Below, piece after piece: positions 1-7,429 of a stretch of 9,064 bases of DNA. Source of the DNA: Blastocatellia bacterium (GTDB lineage: Bacteria > Acidobacteriota > Blastocatellia > UBA7656 > JADIYM01). Below the pieces are notes generated by a model, which worked only from the letters and a program-made list of their open reading frames with translations, made no database searches and was not told the origin of the DNA. The stretch is taken from NCBI GenBank assembly GCA_016705245.1, contig JADIYM010000034.1, positions 1 through 9,064 on the forward strand. Reading direction: 5' to 3'. Both the position numbers and the translations under genes were made by a program. Every line of letters begins with the position of its first letter. Position 1 is the stretch's first letter.

Positions 1-776
1 TCGGGCCGCCCCGTCGACGAACTGTTTCAAGAGCTGAGGCAAAACGGGATCAGTATCTTCACGTCGATGATCGTCGGATTCCCGTACCAGACCCCGGAGA
101 TCATCGAGGAGGAGCTTATCCGACCGTCTCCGCCTCGAGCCGGATTTCCCGCAGTTCCTCATCTACGGTCCGACGCCGGGGACTCCGTTCTACGAAGACA
201 CGCTGGAGAAGGGGCTACTGCACGGATCTCACCGACGATCGCGAGCTCTACTACCGCACGTGCACCGGATTCTCGGCGATGGTCGAGCATCCGACGATGA
301 GCGGGGAGGCGATCGAGGCGGCGCAGTCGCGATGCTTCGACGAGGACTACAGACAGCTCGGTCCGTCGATTTACCGCACGCTCGAGACGTGGCTGCTCGG
401 CTATCTTGCGCTGAGGGATTCTCCGAACCATGTGTTGCGCGCGAAAGCACGTAAATTCGCGGCCGACATTCGCGAGGCATATCCGATCCTTCTCGCTGGA
501 CGGCTCCTCGGCCCCACGCGTGAGACTCGGCAGCGAATCTCGGGCATGGCGATGCAGTTTTATCGAGAGTTGGGAGCGCCGACGATCGGTCAACGACTGA
601 TGTCGATCGCGGCCGTTGGTCTTGCCGTCTGGACGGGTATCACGTTGAAACTCGGGCTCTTCCAGCATCCGAAGCTGATACGCCGCTCGTTCCGGATGCC
701 CTCGAATGAACGGAAAGGGCGCGACTGGACGCCGATCGGTCCGTCCGACGTCGAACCGTTCGCTCTGCCCGATTAG
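1..776 (+). CDS. B12-binding radical SAM protein, C-terminal part (5' end outside window, two frameshifts)
   Basis: This is the C-terminal end of a cobalamin-binding-domain radical SAM enzyme, a cytoplasmic Fe-S and adenosylcobalamin family that often methylates or rearranges lipids and secondary metabolites. The substrate cannot be told here. The CX3CXXC cluster motif would lie upstream of the window. Visible family signatures are SMIVGFPYQTPEIIEEE (about 67-117), FLIYGPTPGTPFYE (about 152-195), ELYYRTCTGFSAMVEHPTM (about 241-300) and near the C-terminus LKLGLFQHPKLIR. They lie in three successive frames: frame 1 to about 123, frame 2 from about 125 to 222, and frame 3 from about 222 to the TAG at 774-776. 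Each switch equals one extra or two missing bases. The order and spacing of the motifs fit a single gene, so I treat the shifts as probable sequence errors. The family assignment rests on remembered motifs and is fairly secure; the exact product is unknown. Confidence 0.8.
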   Translation, partial: GPPRRRTVSRAEAKRDQYLHVDDRRIPVPDPGDHRGGAYPTVSASSRISRSSSSTVRRRGLRSTKTRWRRGYCTDLTDDRELYYRTCTGFSAMVEHPTMSGEAIEAAQSRCFDEDYRQLGPSIYRTLETWLLGYLALRDSPNHVLRAKARKFAADIREAYPILLAGRLLGPTRETRQRISGMAMQFYRELGAPTIGQRLMSIAAVGLAVWTGITLKLGLFQHPKLIRRSFRMPSNERKGRDWTPIGPSDVEPFALPD

Positions 777-783
777 GAGGTAC

Positions 784-796
784 TGCGCTTCGCGCA
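784..796 (+). other. Short perfect hairpin just after the radical SAM stop
   Basis: TGCGC-TTC-GCGCA forms a perfect 5-bp stem with a 3-base loop, beginning 8 bases after the stop codon at 774-776. No T-tract follows, so it is not a standard intrinsic terminator. It could protect the 3' end of the transcript or be chance in GC-rich DNA. Confidence 0.3.
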
Positions 797-900
797 CGTG
801 GACGGGAGTCGGTGGTGTGAGGCCGGCCCGTCGCTTCGCTCCGGGTTCTGGCCCTCGGTCGTTGGACCGTGAACCTCGATGCTCGTCATCCCACACACTG

Positions 901-927
901 TGACGCACCGCACGCTGATCGGTGACG
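901..927 (+). promoter_or_regulatory. Conserved 27-base upstream motif, copy 1
   Basis: This segment matches 3838-3864 at 23 of 27 positions without gaps. It ends in an identical stretch GATCGGTGACG and contains a shared CGCACG core. Weak similarity continues for about 15 bases (CAC and TT positions). It lies 173 bases upstream of the ATG at 1074; the second copy lies 126 bases upstream of the next secreted-protein gene. The repeat is seen directly. A role as operator, promoter or leader element is inference from position. Confidence 0.35.
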
Positions 928-1057
928 TTGGACACGGATTCTCGGCGGCCCGTTGGCTTACGATGCGGCGCATTTCTCATTCGCCCGTTCTGTTGGCCCT
1001 CGAAGTCACTCAGCGAATCGCTTCCCGGGTCTGGGCCAGATTCGAAATCCGGATTTT

Positions 1058-1063
1058 GGAGGG
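1058..1063 (+). promoter_or_regulatory. Ribosome binding site of the P-domain protein gene
   Basis: GGAGGG lies 10 bases before the ATG at 1074. It fixes this start over upstream in-frame candidates, because the residues immediately after this ATG form a signal peptide. Confidence 0.75.
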
Positions 1064-1073
1064 TTACTCTCAG

Positions 1074-3481
1074 ATGGACTCACGAACCAGAAAGCCCGGT
1101 CGCCGGGTACTCGCAGTCTGCTGCCTCTTGCTGGCCGTGGCTGGCGCGTCGCCGGTCGACAGCGACGCTGCGGTTCGCGCGCGAAGAGCGGCGCTACAGT
1201 CGTCGGCCAAGGAGGCCGATGCGGCCAGGCTCGTCGAGCTCGACGCAGCGATCACGACTCTTCGCGCCAAACTTGCCGCGAACCCGACAAGCACCCGCAT
1301 TCAGACGAGTCTCTCGCGTCTGCAGTCTCGGAGTACGACGTAGTTTCGGCGAGGCTCGGCGGCGACCGGGCGCCATTGCTGGCAACGCAGCCGGCGGCTC
1401 CCGCCGACGTGCCGTTGGGCACGAACTTTCCGCCTCCGCCCAACTGCACTCCCGTGTCTGGATCCTTCTCGAGCGGTACGGTCAACGTTCCGATCCCGGA
1501 CGGCACAAGCGTACCCGCCAGCTCGACGGTCGCCGTCACCGGGATGGGGCCGTGGCTGCTCGATGTCGACGTGACGGTAAACGTGCCGCACACGTGGAAC
1601 AGTGATCTCGACATGACGTTGACGTCGCCGTCCGGGACGGTTGTAACGCTCACGAGCGACAATGCCGGCAGCTTGAACGACGTGTACGCCGGGACGACCT
1701 TTGACGACGACGCGAACCCGGCCGGACAGGTGCCATACACGACAAACAACGGGATGACCACCGACCACGCGTACCTCGACCTGACGGTGGCCACGCCGCT
1801 CACGCCGGAAGAAGCCCTGGCCTCCTTCTTCAGCGAGGATCCCAACGGGACGTGGACCCTGCGGGCGACCGACGACGCCGGCGGCGACATCGGGACGATC
1901 GTCAGCTGGTCTCTTTCCATGACCACGTTGACGGCGCCTCGGAGTGCAAGTTGAACTTCACGGGTTCGAGCGGCACAGTGAACCTGCCGATTCCGGACAG
2001 CTCCGGGGTGCCCGCCGCCTCGACGATCCCCATCGTGGCAGCGGGGACCTACATCTGCGACGTCGACGTGACGGTGACCATTCCGCACACCTGGAGCGAC
2101 GACCTCGACGTGACGTTGACGTCGCCGTCCGGGACGGTTGTAACGCTCACGAGCGACAATGGCAGCAGCTTGAACGACGTGTACGCCGACGACCTTCGAC
2201 GACGACGAACCCGGGGGGACGTTGCCCTACACGACGAACAACGGGATGGTCTCCGATCACGCGTACGTCAACCTGACGGTGGCCACCCCGCTCACGCCAG
2301 AGGAGGGACTCGGCGCCTTCATCAGCGAAGATCCCAACGGCACGTGGACGCTGCGGGCGACCGACGACTTCAGCGGCGACACGGGAACCATCGTCAGCTG
2401 GTCGCTCGACATCGACACGTGCGCGTGCACGCAGATCTCGCTGTGTAGCCTGACGTGCCCTGGCGACATAACGACGCAGGCGACCGACCTCAACGGCGCT
2501 GTCGTCAACATCCTCCGCCGACGGCATCAAACTGCGTCAACGTCGTCCGCACTCCTCCGGCGGGCTCGACATTCCCGGTTGGCACGACCGTCGTCACCTG
2601 CACTGGCGAGGACGACGTTCCGGGCAGGCCCGGTGCGATCATCACCTCGACCTACTCGAGCGGCAATCTGGCCGTTCCTATTCCCGACCCCGGGTCGATA
2701 CCGCCGCAGGTCATCAGCGTCGCCGACGCCGGCACGGTCACCGACGTCGACGTTCGCGTCCGCATCAACCACACGTGGACTCGGACCTCGACATCACCCT
2801 GACCGACCGAACGCCGTGACCATCGACCTGTCGAGCGACAACGGCGGCGGCAGCGACAACTACGGCCCGGGAACGCGGACTGCACGGGTACGCCGACGGT
2901 CTTCGACGACGAGGCCGGGACGCCTGTCGCGTCGGGTGTGGCGCCGTTTGCAGGCTCCTACATTCCCGAACAGGCGTTGTCCGCGTTCGACGGAATTCCG
3001 GCCGCCGGCAACTGGACGCTCAACATCGCCGATGATCTCGGCGTCGATGCCGACGCTCTTCTGCTACGAGGTCGTCATCACGCGTGACACGGGCAACGGC
3101 GGCTCTTCCACGTGCCAGTTCAACGTGACTGTCACAATTCCGTTCGACGGCTGCTGCATCGACGACTATTCGGGAGACATCTTCCGCCAGGTCGTCGCCA
3201 GCGTTCCGTCCACGGACCCGCTTTACGGCTACTGGGAGTACGAGGTTGCGGCGACGGCGGAGATCTTCTCCGGCATCGGCAACCACGTCGCCTACCGGCC
3301 GGGCCTGAGCATCATCGTCGACGACAACGACGATCCGGCGGTGTACTGCCACGCCGCGATCGACTTCCCGCGCAACAAGTGCCGAGTTCAGGTGCGCGAC
3401 ATCACGACGGGACGTAACTTCGTCCTGAGGGATCGAAACCTGAACAACAACGTCTGCACGGAGATTGAGGTCAAACGCTAG
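1074..3481 (+). CDS. Secreted protein with three P-domains and an HYR-like domain (about 8 frameshifts)
   Basis: Joining the frames gives about 805 residues. The signal peptide begins MDSRTRKPGRRVLAVCCLLL and ends near a GAS or DAA site. An Ala/Arg-rich, probably helical stretch follows (to about 1320). P-domain 1 (1460-1921) and P-domain 2 (1953-2416) both carry IPD, HTW-SDLD, TLTSPSGT, NGTWTLRATDD and GTIVSWSL. An HYR-like module (about 2440-2615) has TCPGDIT, PPPTASN and GSTFPVGTTVVTC. P-domain 3 spans about 2638-3087. The remainder, with several Cys, I do not recognise. P-domains usually sit at the C-terminus of subtilisin-like convertases or metallopeptidases, but no catalytic domain is present here, so an adhesive or structural extracellular role is inferred. 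Frame changes fall near 1325, 1930, 2190, 2510, 2779, 2806, 2876 and 3048; restoring ten bases gives one frame of 806 codons ending at TAG 3479-3481. A decayed pseudogene is the alternative. Confidence 0.75.
1614..1664 (+). repeat. 51-base direct repeat, copy 1 (P-domain 1)
   Basis: These 51 bases are identical to 2111-2161 and encode the LTSPSGTVVTLTSDN core of the P-domain. The flanks are also very similar for about 80 bases in total. The offset is 497 bases, or 498 (166 codons) once the presumed missing base near 1930 is restored. Confidence 0.9.
2111..2161 (+). repeat. 51-base direct repeat, copy 2 (P-domain 2)
   Basis: Identical to 1614-1664. Identity at DNA level, third codon positions included, points to recent internal duplication or gene conversion between P-domains 1 and 2. 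P-domain 3 is much more diverged. Confidence 0.9.
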
Positions 3482-3502
3482 GTTCTTCCTCGGAACCATG
3501 GG

Positions 3503-3542
3503 GCCAGGGGCGGAGAGTGGGTCTCTTCCCCTGGCATTTTTT
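3503..3542 (+). terminator. Intrinsic terminator of the P-domain gene
   Basis: GCCAGGGG (3503-3510) pairs perfectly with CCCCTGGC (3528-3535). GAGAG and CTCTT inside the loop can add pairs. After one A come six T (3537-3542). It starts 22 bases after the TAG at 3479-3481. This is a textbook rho-independent terminator and marks the end of the transcription unit. Confidence 0.92.
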
Positions 3543-3619
3543 ATTGCACGTGTTCGAGATTCTCGCACTCATAGCAGGAGTTCGGAGTCCGTCGGCTCTC
3601 ACACGAAACTGGCATTGCA

Positions 3620-3735
3620 CGCCAAACGCATCAGTACCGTGCGCGGTAGCGAACGGGTCGATCCGAGTTCCTGCGACCAGGCCATCCTCAAGACTGACCC
3701 GTGCGCTACCGCGCACGGTACTGATGCGTTTGGCG
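3620..3735. repeat. Long inverted repeat, 40-bp arms, REP/BIME- or MITE-like
   Basis: The left arm 3620-3659 and right arm 3696-3735 are reverse complements at 39 of 40 positions (mismatch at 3652). They are separated by a 36-base spacer. Each arm also contains its own small palindrome, TACCG-NNNN-CGGTA, so the unit looks like two REP-type hairpins in opposite orientation. The pairing is seen directly. The element lies in intergenic DNA after the terminator and no transposase is nearby. Assignment to a mobile family (MITE, REP/BIME) is inference. Confidence 0.85.
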
Positions 3736-3837
3736 CGCGTCCCTGAGAAACGTTTATGACGAACTTATGATCGTCGCTGTAACCCCACCTCATCGCCATC
3801 CATCCAAGTCGCGTCCTACTGACCGCCACGCCTCTCG

Positions 3838-3864
3838 TGACTCAGCGCACGTCGATCGGTGACG
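3838..3864 (+). promoter_or_regulatory. Conserved 27-base upstream motif, copy 2
   Basis: Matches 901-927 at 23 of 27 positions, differing at positions 5, 8, 15 and 16 of the motif. It lies 126 bases before the ATG of the barrel-thioredoxin gene. Function is inferred only from recurrence and position. Confidence 0.35.
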
Positions 3865-3916
3865 GCGCCCACAGCTTTCACACCACGAATTTCCTAGCAT
3901 GTGGCGACTATTCCAA

Positions 3917-3933
3917 CCGCCCGCCCGGGGCGG
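3917..3933 (+). other. GC-rich leader hairpin
   Basis: CCGCCC (3917-3922) and GGGCGG (3928-3933) form a 6-bp stem with a 5-base loop, ending 15 bases before the ribosome binding site at 3949. It could affect translation of the barrel gene, but it may be incidental. Confidence 0.3.
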
Positions 3934-3948
3934 CCCTCGACCACAATC

Positions 3949-3954
3949 AAGGAG
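3949..3954 (+). promoter_or_regulatory. Ribosome binding site of the barrel-thioredoxin gene
   Basis: AAGGAG lies 9 bases before the ATG at 3964. It supports this start although an in-frame TGA follows at 4072. Confidence 0.75.
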
Positions 3955-3963
3955 ACCTGGTTC

Positions 3964-5350
3964 ATGACTCGCTTTTCGCTATTCACTCGGTGTGCACATC
4001 GGATCCTGCTGGTTTCTGCTCCCGTACTTGCGATTCTCGCGTTCTCAAACACTACAGCAGCCCAGGTCAAGTGAGCGCCGTCGACGCTCCCGGTCGGGAG
4101 CTTCACGCACAGTGACCTGAATCGAGGATCGAACGACCTCTCGATCGGCTTTGCATTCGATTATCAGTATTTCAACGAAGCGCAGCAGGGCACCGAGCCC
4201 ACTGCAAATCCCAAGAACGAGCAGACGATGGTGCGCACTCTGCTCATGACGCTCGATTACCAGGTCAGTCGCCGGCTCTCGTTGCAGGCGATCGCGCCGA
4301 TCCGGATGGTCGAAGCACCGAAAGACTTTCATCCCGGCGACCGCCGTCTCAGATCCTTCAAGGGGCTCAGCGACATCATCGCCCTGGCCACGGTGAAGCT
4401 GAACCTTCCGAAGGCCGCAGGGTCGCCGCAGTTCTCGTTCATAGGCGGGCTTCGCCTGCCGACAGGCAACGCCGAGCCGGACCACGAGTTCTCGGGAGAG
4501 TCGTCACGCGATCCGGTCCTGCAGGCCGGCCACGGGACCTTCGATCCGATCGGCGGATTCCGGTACGTCCAGTCATTCCCGATTCACGCTGTCGGCGGAC
4601 GCACTGGGAAGGGTCACGGGCGGCGAGAACGAATACGGCTACCGGTACGCGAACGAAGTGCAGGCCGGAGTCAGCGTCTCGAAGGCAATTCCGACTCCGG
4701 GCTTCCTCAAGAAGGCCGTCGACGTGCTTGCGGTCAGGGCGCGGCTGCACGGCGTGTTGAGCGGGCACGACGAAGATCGCGGCGTGCGCGTGTCGAACAC
4801 GGGCGGACAGTGGCTGTACGTGATTCCGTCGATCTCGCTGACGACGCGGCACGGGACTTCGTACTTCGTGCAGCTGCAGGTGCCGCTTCACCAGCGTGTC
4901 AGCGGCGGACAACTCGTCTCGAACTATGCGTTCACGACGGGCGTCTCGTTCGACCTGACGCGGCCGAAGAGGGTCTCGGAGACTGCGGCGGTGAATCCCG
5001 GCACGGTCGCGGTGCCGGTTTCGCAGGCGCCGGTGATTTCGCGCGGCGAAGAGGTGGACCTGAAGGCGCACGTCGTTGCCGGCAACGTGACCGTCTTCGA
5101 GTTCTATGCCGACTGGTGCCACGTCTGCAGGAGCATCGAGCCCGCACTCGGCAGTCTCATCGCCGACACGGGCGTCGCGCTGCGTCGAATCAACATCGGC
5201 AACGGACGGACGGAGGTGACGCGGCAGTACGGCGTCACGGCGACGCCGACCTTCCACGTCTACACCGCCGCCGGTGGGCTCTCGAGCATCCTGACAACTG
5301 GCGACGTGAAGCTGGTTCAGGAAGCCATCGAGAAGGCCGGCGGCCGTTAG
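3964..5350 (+). CDS. Outer-membrane beta-barrel protein fused to a C-terminal thioredoxin domain (in-frame TGA, one frameshift)
   Basis: The reconstructed protein has about 462 residues. The signal peptide is MTRFSLFTRCAHRILLVSAP... ending near TTAAQ. The beta-barrel region runs about 4090-4960 with alternating amphipathic strands and motifs GGLRLPTGNAEPDHEF, GENEYGYRYANEVQAG, SNTGGQWLYVIPSISL and LQVPLHQRVSGGQLVSNYAF. It resembles the phenol-degradation meta-pathway/transporter-like outer-membrane family. After a linker of roughly 25-30 residues a thioredoxin-like domain follows (about 5035-5347) with FYADWCHVC (CXXC at 5117-5128) and the ATPTF cis-proline loop (Pro at 5246-5248). Barrel and thioredoxin share one uninterrupted frame from about 4580 to the stop at 5348-5350, so the fusion is not a frameshift artefact. 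The thioredoxin should face the periplasm and act in disulfide or other redox chemistry. Two defects remain: TGA at 4072-4074 just after the signal peptide, and a frame change near 4573. Confidence 0.8.
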
Positions 5351-5368
5351 GAAACCGTCAAGGGCGTT

Positions 5369-5427
5369 GCGCGAAGCGCTTTGGAGTGCGGCGTGAATCG
5401 CTGCTTTGGATCGATCCAAAGCGGCGG
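5369..5427. repeat. Palindromic intergenic element between convergent genes
   Basis: GCTTTGGATCGATCCAAAGC (5403-5422) is a perfect 20-base palindrome. Flanking bases 5398-5402 and 5423-5427 extend the stem, with two G-T pairs. GCTTTGGA also occurs at 5378-5385, so TCCAAAGC (5415-5422) could pair with either copy. A small GCGC-GAA-GCGC hairpin lies at 5369-5379. The element sits between the ends of two convergent genes (stops at 5350 and 5451) and has no T-tract. It resembles intergenic hairpin repeats with a CTTTGGAGTGCGGCG core that I recall from several GC-rich phyla; I cannot verify that here. Confidence 0.7.
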
Positions 5428-5450
5428 ACACACGAAGCCTCCGGGTCGTC

Positions 5451-7414
5451 TCAGGGAATCTGGCCGGCGATGACGTTGTCGTCCTCGTCCGATTCCTCGA
5501 CCGCCTGTCCCTCGTCCACGAATGCAACGATGTACCCGTACCCGTTCGGCCGCTGTGCCGTCAGCCTCGATTGGAAGGAAGACCCGGGCTGCAGTGGTCC
5601 CACTTCGATCGACCCGGCCAGTACCGCGTCCGGATCGATCGCCTCCGTTCGCGAGAAGTGGACGTTCACGGTGAAACTGCCGCTAGCGGCATTGCCAGCG
5701 TTGTGGACCTCGAACCTCGCCTTTACCATGCGCCCCGACTTCCGTTTGATCTTCGTCCACAAACCCGAAAGCTGCGGCAATTCGGGTGGCGGAGGCGGAG
5801 CGTCGCCCGCGAGCTCGATGGCGCCTATGTCGAACCCGGCGTCCTGCGGGCGGGCCACTCCCATGTAATCCGTCGTCTGGGCCGTCGCCGTGCCGGCATC
5901 GATTGCGGCGCTGCCTGCGCCGCAGCGGAAGTCGCCGGCCGCGGCGGCGACGAACATCGGGTCTCCGGATCGCGGCTCGGGATCCCACGCTGGCGGCTCT
6001 CCGCTTCCGAAGTAGAGGTTGAAGCCTGCGCTGACAGGCCCCGCCTCGTCCGTGACAACGTAGGCCTGCTCGGGACCGCACGAGAGGATGTTGTCCCGCA
6101 ACGTGATGCGGTCGGCGCCCGCTCGCTCGAGATAGACCTGGGCGATTAAATTGCCGTGCAGGGTGTTGTTCTCGATGACGACCGTTCCGCCTGTCGTGTT
6201 GACTCGCAGTCCGGCCTCCATCCCGTCCACGATGACGTTGTTCCAGATTCGGACCGTGCCGACCACGTCGTTCGACCCGTCACTGCCGCCCACCACGATG
6301 TTGTTCAGTTCGGCCCCGCGCAGGAAGTTGTCGTGAATCCGGATGTCGTCCATGAAGTCGCCGTCGAGGTGCCCATAGAGTTGGATCGAGCGTCCGCCAC
6401 GCTGCCCATCGACCTCGTTCCAGCCGAAGTCGATTCCCGAATTTGCCCCGTACCCGCCAATGTAGAAGCCGTGAAAGAGCTTCTCGCCCTCTTCGCCGTT
6501 GTGAAAGAGACGGTTGCCGTGAACCTCGATATCCGACGTGTCCCCGTTGATGCCTATCACTCCACTGTCGTCGCGCGCCGCGTCGAAGAACGTGTTTCCG
6601 ACGGCGCGGTGCCCGTTGCCGCCTATTGCCAGCGGATACCGAATTTCGGTGAAGGACAGGTTGGCGACGACGACACTTGCGATCGCGCCTTCATCCTGAT
6701 TGAGAAGCACGCCACGCCGGGCGCCTTCGCCGGCCAGCAACGCGACCTCACCCGGATAGCCGACGTAGGCAATCGGCCGGTCGGGAGTGCCCGTCGCACT
6801 CGTCGCGCCAGCTACCATCAGTACCGTGTCCCATCCGGCATAGTCCGGGTCAAGGGTATCGTAGCGGCCATCCCGGAGATAGCAGACGTCACCGGTGCTC
6901 ATGGACGCCCGCGGTCGATGCAGGGTTCGGAACGGGGCGCTGGCGGATCCGTCGTGGCATCGTCAGAGTCGGGGTCGTTTGGCGCGACGAAGAAGATGGA
7001 GCCGTCTCGGACCGTGAACGGCAGGCCATTGCCCGGCTGCCCGCCAACCGTGACGACGATGTCGCCGCTCGTGACACTTCCGCCGGCCTGGACGACGATC
7101 ACGTCCAGTCCGCGGGCCGGCGCATTGTCGGCGCCCCAGTCGACGTAACGAGCCACTTCCGTCCCCCCAATCGTGACCGTTGACGACCCGCGCGCTGAGC
7201 CGAATCCCTCCCCATAGATGGCAATGAACACGCCGAGGTCTCCCTCGCCACCGGTCACCGGACCGGACTCGAGATCGGTGAAGAAAAGACGGGGCGGCGG
7301 CGCCTCCGTGCCGGCCACGGCCACTGGAACCGCTTGTGGCGAGCAAACGAGCGTTACAGTGGCAGCTATCACTACCATGCGCCGCCAACGCGACACGGAC
7401 GCTTCGGATGTCAT
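5451..7414 (-). CDS. Secreted IPT/TIG + right-handed beta-helix protein with CARDB-like C-terminus (one frameshift)
   Basis: The reconstructed protein has about 654 residues. The signal peptide begins MTSEASVSRWRRMVVIAATV and ends near VAVAGTEA. An IPT/TIG-like Ig-fold follows (about 7030-7290; IYGEGFG, VTIGG, DIVVTVGG). IFFVAPN, then PFRTLHR and CYLRDGRY, mark the usual entry to a parallel beta-helix, with repeated Asn-rich turns (GNTFFDAA, GNRLFHN, WNNVIVDGM, ENNTLHGN, RDNILSC). A choice-of-anchor-Q-like segment (about 5808-5970; DPMF, GSAAIDAG, GVARP, DIGAIEL) leads to a CARDB-like domain (HNAGNAASGSF, VDEGQAVEESDEDDNVI). Beta-helices of this type often bind or cleave polysaccharide, but no catalytic residues can be assigned. 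The frame changes near 6945; restoring one C in a run joins TDP to ASAPFRTLHR. The ATG at 7414 is chosen for its ribosome binding site; the ATG at 7423 is an alternative. Confidence 0.83.
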
Positions 7415-7423
7415 TTGAGTCAT

Positions 7424-7429
7424 CCTACC
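7424..7429 (-). promoter_or_regulatory. Ribosome binding site deciding the beta-helix protein start
   Basis: GGTAGG on the minus strand directly abuts the ATG at 7423, too close to serve it, but lies 9 bases from the ATG at 7414. This favours the second ATG of the MTQM pair as the start. Confidence 0.5.

Larger units (their letters stand above)
777..1073. other. Intergenic region between the radical SAM gene and the P-domain gene
   Basis: I find no convincing gene in this stretch; short open frames here look like chance products of high GC. It holds a small hairpin at 784-796 just after the radical SAM stop, a GC-rich segment around 818-850, the 27-base motif at 901-927 that recurs at 3838-3864, and the ribosome binding site at 1058-1063. 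The promoter for the downstream gene should be here, but I see no clear -35/-10 pair. Confidence 0.5.
3482..3963. other. 482-base non-coding region between the P-domain and barrel-thioredoxin genes
   Basis: No gene is supported in this stretch; the short open frames are chance products, several of them passing through the inverted repeat. It holds the terminator (3503-3542), the long inverted repeat (3620-3735), a second copy of the upstream motif (3838-3864), a GC-rich 6-bp hairpin (3917-3933) and the ribosome binding site of the next gene. Bases 3740-3800 are less GC-rich than the rest and would suit a promoter, but I cannot assign boxes. Confidence 0.6.

Noticed and set aside
159..980. 273-residue open frame on the minus strand
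   Set aside because: It is antisense to the radical SAM gene, Arg-rich with no family motifs, and is a typical shadow frame in GC-rich DNA.
1252..2088. 278-residue open frame on the minus strand
   Set aside because: It lies antisense to the P-domain repeats and merely mirrors their codons; the plus strand holds the recognisable motifs.
2180..2200. Programmed frameshifting as an explanation for the broken frames
   Set aside because: There are about 13 sites in five unrelated genes, with no common slippery sequence or downstream structure; restored homopolymer bases explain them better.
5437..5444. GCCTCCGG, reminiscent of the cyclic-di-GMP riboswitch core
   Set aside because: It lies at the 3' ends of convergent genes, not in a leader, and the other conserved stems and loop are missing.
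4439..5527. 362-residue open frame on the minus strand
   Set aside because: It is antisense to the barrel-thioredoxin gene, with low-complexity Arg/Ala-rich residues and no motifs.
6817..6829. CATCAGTACCGTG identical to part of the 3620-3735 inverted repeat arm
   Set aside because: It is only 13 bases inside the beta-helix coding sequence, without the rest of the arm; chance match is likely.
6156..7148. 330-residue open frame on the plus strand
   Set aside because: It is antisense to the beta-helix gene and rich in Val/Asp from mirrored codons; the minus strand shows the real domains.
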